A DNA stretch of 6,467 nucleotides. Source: Candidatus Aminicenantota bacterium. Lineage in GTDB: Bacteria; Acidobacteriota; Aminicenantia; Aminicenantales; JAFGBC01. The stretch is from assembly GCA_016933355.1 (NCBI GenBank), contig JAFGBC010000010.1:1-6467 (forward strand), given 5' to 3'. This document shows, piece after piece, positions 1-4,133 of this stretch. The position numbers and the translations under genes were made by a program. Each line of letters begins with the position of its first letter. Position 1 is the stretch's first letter. The notes beneath the pieces are model-generated. The model was not told the origin of the DNA. It saw nothing but the letters and a program-made list of their open reading frames with translations, and searched no databases.

Positions 1-2
1 GC

Positions 3-944
3 GTCCTGCGTCCGGAGCGCGCTCCGCTGCCGGTCATCAGCGTCGGAAACCTGTCCTTCGGGGGAACGGGAAAGACGCCCCTGGCCCTGGCCATCCTGTC
101 CCATCTCGCCGGCCTCGGACTCAAGCCCGCCCTGGTCTCGCGCGGCTATAAAGGCCGTTGGGAGCGGCGCGGAGGGGTCCTGCCCCCCGGGGGAGACGAA
201 GCCGGGTTCTGGCGCGACGCCGGTGACGAGCCCGCCTTAGCCGCGAAAAAACTCCCCGGCGTCGGCGTTTTCGTCGGGAAGCGCCGCATCGCCTCATGCC
301 TTAGGGCCAAGGACGCCGGATTCCAGGTCGTTGTCCTCGACGACGGATTCCAGCACCGCCGGCTTCACCGCGACCTGGACATCGTCCTCTTCGACCCGTG
401 CGAGAGCTCGTTTCTGAGGGAATCCCCGTCCTCCCTCGGGAGGGCCGACCTGGTCCTGGTCCGCGACGGGCGTCCGGCCGGCCGGGCCGCCCGGTTCACG
501 ACGCCGGACAGGCTCGATTCGTTCCGGACCGTCGAGGACGGAGTCCTCCGCCCCGACGGCATAGCCGTCAGCGTCCGCGACGGCCTTCAAGGCAAGAAGG
601 TCCTGGCCTTCTGCGGCATCGCCCGTCCCGAGCGCTTTTTCGACCTCCTGGAAGCGTCGGGCGCACGGATCGCCGGACGCCTGTCCTTCCCCGACCACTT
701 CGCCTATCCGCCCGGGGCGCGGGCGAAGATCGAGTCGGCCTACGCGGCGACCGGAGCCGACCTGGCGGTCACGACCGAGAAGGACGCCGTCAAACTCGAC
801 CCTCCGGATGGTTTTCCCGCGGGCTTTCCGCTGTTCGTCCTCAGGATCAAGATCGAGCTGCCCGACCGCGTTCGTGAGCGGATTCGCCAAACGCTGTCGG
901 CGCACGGCCTCGGGAAGGAGCCATGGCCCGAAAGCAAAGCCTGA
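3..944 (+). CDS. lpxK: Tetraacyldisaccharide 4'-kinase (LpxK), N-terminus missing
   Basis: LpxK is the inner-membrane-associated kinase that transfers phosphate from ATP to the 4' position of the lipid A disaccharide, giving lipid IVA. The frame is open from the left edge, and 313 codons are present before TGA at 942-944. Visible family motifs, in order: VGNLSFGGTGKTP, the P-loop (GGTGKT at 60-77); SRGYK (138-152); GDEP (222-233); DDGFQHRR (339-362), the hallmark LpxK motif; FPDH followed by Phe (687-701), close to the usual DHH/DHF site; and TTEKDAVK (771-794). In LpxK the P-loop normally lies about 45-60 residues from the start, so roughly 40 residues, including the membrane-anchoring N-terminal helix, lie outside the window. 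The 3' end overlaps the next gene by 22 nt, which suggests translational coupling. No motif looks damaged. Family assignment is very secure from motif order and spacing. Confidence 0.96.
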   Translation, partial: VLRPERAPLPVISVGNLSFGGTGKTPLALAILSHLAGLGLKPALVSRGYKGRWERRGGVLPPGGDEAGFWRDAGDEPALAAKKLPGVGVFVGKRRIASCLRAKDAGFQVVVLDDGFQHRRLHRDLDIVLFDPCESSFLRESPSSLGRADLVLVRDGRPAGRAARFTTPDRLDSFRTVEDGVLRPDGIAVSVRDGLQGKKVLAFCGIARPERFFDLLEASGARIAGRLSFPDHFAYPPGARAKIESAYAATGADLAVTTEKDAVKLDPPDGFPAGFPLFVLRIKIELPDRVRERIRQTLSAHGLGKEPWPESKA

Positions 945-1837
945 CCGAATACCTGGCCTTCCGGGCGTTCCGGGGGATGGTCCGAATGCTTCCCCGGCCC
1001 CTATGCCTGGCGCTGGGCCGCGGCCTGGGCGATCTGGCCTACGCTCTGGACGGCCGGCACCGCAGGCTGGCGCAGGCCAACCTCCGGACGGCCTTCGGCG
1101 GCGCCCTGGCCGAACGCGCCCGGCGACGGATCGCGCGGGACTCCTTTCGTCATTTCGGGGCGACCCTGTTCGACACCTTCAAGCTGTCCGAAAAGGGGCC
1201 GGACGGCATAGCCGCCAGGATCACGGTCGAGGGGGGCGAGCACCTCCGGGCCGCTCTGCGCGAGGGGAAAGGGGTTCTCCTCTTCACCGCCCACTTCGGC
1301 AATTGGGAGGTCGGCTCGGTGCCCATCGCGAGGACGGGCCGGCTCAACGTCGTCGCCCGGGCCCTGGACAACGCCTTTCTGGAGAAGGAGCTGTCCGCCG
1401 TCCGGACCGGGCTGGGCGCCGAGGTCATCTACAAGACCGGGGCGGCCCGGCCCATACTCCAGGCGCTCGCCCGCAACGAGATCGTCGCCATCCTCATGGA
1501 CCAGAACGTCCTGCGCAGCCAGGCCGTCTTCGTCGATTTTTTCGGCAAGCCGGCCGCGACAACCCCGGCTCCGGCGTCCTTCCACCTGCGGACCGGCGCG
1601 CCCCTCCTCCCCGCCTTCTGCGTCCCGGGCCCGCCCCTCGACTACCGCCTGACGATCCATCCCCCTCTCCGGGTCCGATGCGAGGGGGATCCCGGACGGG
1701 ACATGTTGAAAATCACGCAGGCCTGCACTAAGATGATCGAAGACGCCATTCGCGAGCGGCCGGGCCTCTGGCTCTGGTTCCATAACCGCTGGAAATCGCG
1801 GCCGGCCGGAGCCCCGTCCGGGGCTAAGGAAGGATAA
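923..1837 (+). CDS. lpxL: LpxL/HtrB-type lipid A (lysophospholipid) acyltransferase
   Basis: This 304-residue protein belongs to the LpxL/LpxM/LpxP family, inner-membrane enzymes that add a secondary acyl chain from acyl-ACP to Kdo-lipid A precursors. The catalytic HX4E box is FTAHFGNWE (His124, Glu129). It is followed by RALDN (146-150), by MDQN (192-195), by the DFFGKPAATTPAPA stretch (205-218), and by the C-terminal RPGLWLWFHNRWK, equivalent to the RPEQWLWxHRRWK ending of the family. Length is typical. The first ~45 residues contain a moderately hydrophobic segment (about 19-42) that may associate with the membrane. The ATG at 923 is chosen because AAGGAG lies just upstream (915-920) and the protein then starts at the usual family position. 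It overlaps the end of lpxK, its pathway neighbour. The family is clear, but acyl-chain length and site (LpxL versus LpxM-like) cannot be read from the sequence, so the symbol is provisional. Confidence 0.9.
   Translation: MARKQSLTEYLAFRAFRGMVRMLPRPLCLALGRGLGDLAYALDGRHRRLAQANLRTAFGGALAERARRRIARDSFRHFGATLFDTFKLSEKGPDGIAARITVEGGEHLRAALREGKGVLLFTAHFGNWEVGSVPIARTGRLNVVARALDNAFLEKELSAVRTGLGAEVIYKTGAARPILQALARNEIVAILMDQNVLRSQAVFVDFFGKPAATTPAPASFHLRTGAPLLPAFCVPGPPLDYRLTIHPPLRVRCEGDPGRDMLKITQACTKMIEDAIRERPGLWLWFHNRWKSRPAGAPSGAKEG
1810..1825 (+). other. Perfect hairpin just before the rph ribosome binding site
   Basis: AGCCCC-GTCC-GGGGCT is a perfect 6-bp stem with a 4-nt loop. It sits within the last codons of the acyltransferase gene and one base-step upstream of the AAGGAAGGA Shine-Dalgarno (1826-1834) that serves rph at 1840. 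No T-tract follows, so it is not a terminator. It could affect coupling or mRNA stability between the two genes, or be chance in GC-rich DNA. Confidence 0.35.
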
Positions 1838-1839
1838 CG

Positions 1840-2583
1840 ATGAGAGCGAACGACCGGGCCGACGACGAGCTGCGGCCCGTCCGGATCAAGACGGATTACC
1901 TCGACTTCGCCGAAGGCTCGGCCTATATCGAGGTCGGGAAGACGCGGGTCGTGGCCGCCGCTTCGATCGACGACAAGGTCCCCCCCTTCCTCAAGGGGAG
2001 CGGACAGGGCTGGGTCACGGCCGAGTACGCCATGCTGCCCCGCTCGACCGAGAAGCGGACCCAGCGCGAGCGGAACCAGGGCCGGCTCTCGGGACGCAGC
2101 CAGGAGATCCAGCGCCTGATCGGCCGCGTCCTGCGCTCGGTGACCGAGCTCCGCGTCCTCGGCGAGCGGACGATCATCGTCGATTGCGACGTCCTCCAGG
2201 CCGACGGCGGCACGCGGATGGCCTCGGTCACCGTCGGCTGCGTCGCGCTGGCCCTGGCCCTCAAGCGCCTCATGGACGAGAGGCTCATCGACCAGATGCC
2301 GCTCCGCCATCTGGCCGCCGGCGTCAGCATCGGGATCGTCGGCGGCCGGCTTCTCGTCGACCTGGATTACAGCGAGGACTCCCGGGCCGACCTGGACATG
2401 AACGTCGTCGAGACCGACCGCGGCCAGCTCGTCGAAATCCAGGCCGGCGCCGAACGCAGCCCTTTCACCCGCAAGGAACTGGGGGCGCTGCTCAAGCTGG
2501 CCGACGAGGGGATCGCCCGGCTGATTCAGGTCCAGCGGGACGTCCTCAAGAAGAAAAGCATCTTGTTCATGGCCTACGGATGA
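1840..2583 (+). CDS. rph: Ribonuclease PH
   Basis: RNase PH is a phosphate-dependent 3'-to-5' exoribonuclease that trims tRNA 3' ends and forms a ring-shaped hexamer in the cytoplasm. The 247 residues match the usual length of about 240-260. Signature stretches: DELRPV near the N-terminus; GSGQGWVTAEYAMLPRST (53-70); GRSQEIQRLIGR (85-96), with Arg86 of the phosphate site; GERTIIVDCDVLQADGGTR (108-126), with Arg126; and the acidic metal-site region LVDLDYSEDSRADLDMNVV (172-190). The segment QAGAERSPF (201-209) departs from the common QGTAEGxPF at several places, with unknown effect. The start is supported by AAGGAAGGA at 1826-1834, five bases upstream, and by the family's MRxDxR-like beginning; the usual Gly of DGR is absent (NDR). 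It begins 2 nt after the acyltransferase stop, so it is probably co-transcribed with lpxK and lpxL. Confidence 0.97.
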   Translation: MRANDRADDELRPVRIKTDYLDFAEGSAYIEVGKTRVVAAASIDDKVPPFLKGSGQGWVTAEYAMLPRSTEKRTQRERNQGRLSGRSQEIQRLIGRVLRSVTELRVLGERTIIVDCDVLQADGGTRMASVTVGCVALALALKRLMDERLIDQMPLRHLAAGVSIGIVGGRLLVDLDYSEDSRADLDMNVVETDRGQLVEIQAGAERSPFTRKELGALLKLADEGIARLIQVQRDVLKKKSILFMAYG

Positions 2584-2584
2584 G

Positions 2585-2610
2585 GCCGGGGCGACCGGGC
2601 GAACCCCGGC
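2585..2610 (+). terminator. GC-rich hairpin after rph, possible weak or factor-assisted terminator
   Basis: GCCGGGG (2585-2591) and CCCCGGC (2604-2610) form a perfect 7-bp inverted repeat around a 12-nt loop, starting one base after the rph stop. No run of T follows, so it lacks the second half of an intrinsic terminator. It could mark the 3' end of the lpxK-lpxL-rph transcript or protect it from exonucleases. Its position between a stop codon and a promoter is the main support. Confidence 0.4.
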
Positions 2611-2618
2611 GACGGCGC

Positions 2619-2648
2619 TTGACGAAACTGCCTGACTTGGAATAAATT
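2619..2648 (+). promoter_or_regulatory. Sigma70-like promoter for the flotillin gene
   Basis: TTGACG (2619-2624, five of six bases of the -35 consensus) is followed, after an 18-bp spacer, by TAAATT (2643-2648, four of six bases of the -10 consensus). The stretch 2639-2655 is the only clearly AT-rich patch in this GC-rich window, which makes the call more credible. Initiation would fall near 2655, about 35 nt upstream of the flotillin start. This would separate the flotillin/aminotransferase pair from the lipid A/rph unit. Confidence 0.5.
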
Positions 2649-2656
2649 AGATTTCC

Positions 2657-2672
2657 TCTCCTCGCGGGGAGA
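2657..2672 (+). other. Small hairpin in the 5' leader of the flotillin mRNA
   Basis: TCTCC (2657-2661) pairs with GGAGA (2668-2672), and a T-G pair inside can extend the stem to leave a CGCG loop. If transcription starts near 2655, this hairpin would sit at the extreme 5' end of the mRNA, a position often associated with transcript stabilisation. That role is inference. Confidence 0.3.
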
Positions 2673-2679
2673 CGCGTCT

Positions 2680-2686
2680 AGGAGGT
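2680..2686 (+). promoter_or_regulatory. Strong Shine-Dalgarno of the flotillin gene
   Basis: AGGAGGT is a full match to the anti-Shine-Dalgarno core and lies four bases before the ATG at 2691. It is the strongest ribosome binding site in the window. It fixes the flotillin start upstream of the internal amber codon and shows that the 60-codon N-terminal part is a genuine translated start. Confidence 0.85.
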
Positions 2687-2690
2687 AGTT

Positions 2691-4106
2691 ATGACCATCG
2701 TTCCCAAGCTTATCATCGCCGGCGTCGTGCTCGTCGTCCTGATTTTGATCGCCTTCGTCCTGTCCAAGCAGTACCGCAAGGTCGGGCCCAACGAGGTTCT
2801 GATCGTCTCGGGCGGCCGGAAGCGGAGCGTGACCGGGCCGGACGGCGTCAAGCGGAAGATCGGCTACCGGTAGCGGTTGGGGGGAGGAACGTTCGTCTGG
2901 CCCTTTCTGGAGACCGCCAGCGTGCTCCCGATGGAGGTCATCCCGATCAGCATCAAGACGCCCGAAGTCCTGACCCACGGCGGCGTGCCCATCCTGTCCG
3001 AGGGCGTCGCCCAGGTCAAAATCGACTCCTCCGACCAGGCGCTCCGCCTGGCCGCCGAGCAGTTCCTCGGGCTGGGCAAAGACGGCATCCGCGACGTCGC
3101 CCAGGCCATCCTCGAGGGCAAGATGCGCGAGGTCATCGGGACGATGACGGTCGAGGACATCTACCGGGGGCGGCAGGAATTCGCGAAGCGGGTCGTCGAG
3201 ACCGCCCATCACGACCTGTCCCGGATGGGCCTGTCCCTGATGTCCTTCTCGCTCATGGGCATCAGCGACACCCAGGGCTACATCGACTCGCTGGCCCGGC
3301 CCCTGATCGCGGCCGCCAAGCGCGACGCCGCCATCGCCGAGGCCGAGACGGAGAAAGAGGCCGTCATCCGCTCGAGCTCGGCCCGCCGCGAAGCCGAGGT
3401 CGCCCGCCTCCAGTCCGAAGCCCAGATCGCCAAGGCCCAGTGGGAGAACGAGGCCAAGAAGGCCGAGTCCCAGGCGGGCGTCAACCAGAAGAAGGCCCAC
3501 GCCGATTTTTCCTACGAGCTCGAGCGCCACAAGCTCAACCAAGAGATCAAGAAGGAGGAAGCCAAGGTCCGGATCATCGAGAAGGAACAGGCCATCCAGA
3601 TCGAAGGCCTCGAGATCGCCCGCAAGGAGAAGGAGCTCGAGGCGAGCGTCGTCCGGACGGCCGACGCCCGCAAGTATCAGATCCGGGCCGAGGCCGAGGC
3701 CGAGGAGTACCGGATCCAGGCCGAGGCCCGCGGCAAAGCCGAAGCGCTCCGGCTCGAGGTGGCGATCGAAGCCGACACTATCCGCCAGAAGGGCCAGGCC
3801 GAGGCCGAGGCCATGACCCTCAAGGCCAAGGCCTACGAAAAGTACACCGACGCCGCCCTCCTCGAGCAGTACCTCCAGATTCTGCCCCAGATGGCCAAGT
3901 CGGTCGCCGAGCCGCTGTCCAAGGTCGACAAGATCGTCATCATCGGCGGCGACAAGGACCTGGGAGCGACCCGGCTGACCGCCCAGGTCGGCCAGGTTCT
4001 GGCCCAGATGCCCGAGGTCGTCAAGACGCTGACCGGCGTCGACCTGGCGAAGGTTCTCAAGGACAAGCTCGCGCCCGAAGCCAAGAAAGACGAGAAGGCC
4101 GGCTGA
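2691..4106 (+). CDS. Flotillin-family (SPFH domain) membrane protein, interrupted by an in-frame TAG
   Basis: Flotillins (FloT/YqiK type) are membrane-anchored scaffold proteins that oligomerise and organise membrane microdomains. The frame is 472 codons including stop, close to the usual ~500. It has one hydrophobic membrane segment (about 7-25), then VGPNEVLIVSG (31-41) opening the SPFH domain, GGGTFVWPF (64-72), SMTVEDIY-like and MGLSLMSF motifs, an Ala/Glu-rich coiled coil (about 205-395), and PLSKVDKI near residue 407. Codon 61 is TAG (2871-2873). Both sides are in the same frame and homologous to one continuous flotillin; relatives typically have an aromatic residue or similar there, and TAC to TAG needs one base change. 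A strict reading gives a 60-residue fragment (2691-2873) and an unanchored remainder; the first usable start codon downstream is TTG at 2877, with no good ribosome site. No NfeD partner gene is seen. The rest is undamaged, which argues against an old pseudogene. The fusion gene begins 27 nt after its stop. Confidence 0.9.
2871..2873 (+). other. In-frame amber codon inside the flotillin gene
   Basis: The local reading is GGC TAC CGG TAG CGG TTG GGG, that is G-Y-R-stop-R-L-G, directly before the conserved GGGTFVWP motif. The preceding codon pair TAC CGG suggests that the original was TAC CGG TAC CGG (YRYR). The four complete stop codons seen in the window are TGA, TAA, TGA and TGA, so no gene here clearly ends with TAG; four genes are too few to infer recoding. 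Confidence 0.95.
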
Positions 4107-4133
4107 GGCCCGGGCCCCGATCGGCAGCCGCCC

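Noticed and set aside
294..905. Minus-strand open frame opposite lpxK, and a plus-strand one at 398-877
   Set aside because: Both are out-of-frame shadows of lpxK, Arg/Pro/Gly-rich, with no family motif.
1001..2310. Minus-strand open frames opposite the acyltransferase and rph
   Set aside because: They lack start signals and known motifs and are explained by the GC-rich third positions of the real genes.
3685..3815. Short direct DNA repeats of GAGGCC units
   Set aside because: They encode the Glu-Ala heptad-like coiled coil of flotillin and are a product of that protein sequence with biased codons, not a separate repeat element.
2877..4106. Treating 2877 (TTG) as the true flotillin start
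   Set aside because: No convincing ribosome binding site lies upstream, and it would remove the membrane segment and the start of the SPFH domain, which are present in the same frame behind a strong Shine-Dalgarno at 2680-2686.
4107..4116. GGCCCGGGCC palindrome after the flotillin stop as a terminator
   Set aside because: It is a 10-bp self-complementary word with no loop and no T-tract, expected often in such GC-rich DNA.
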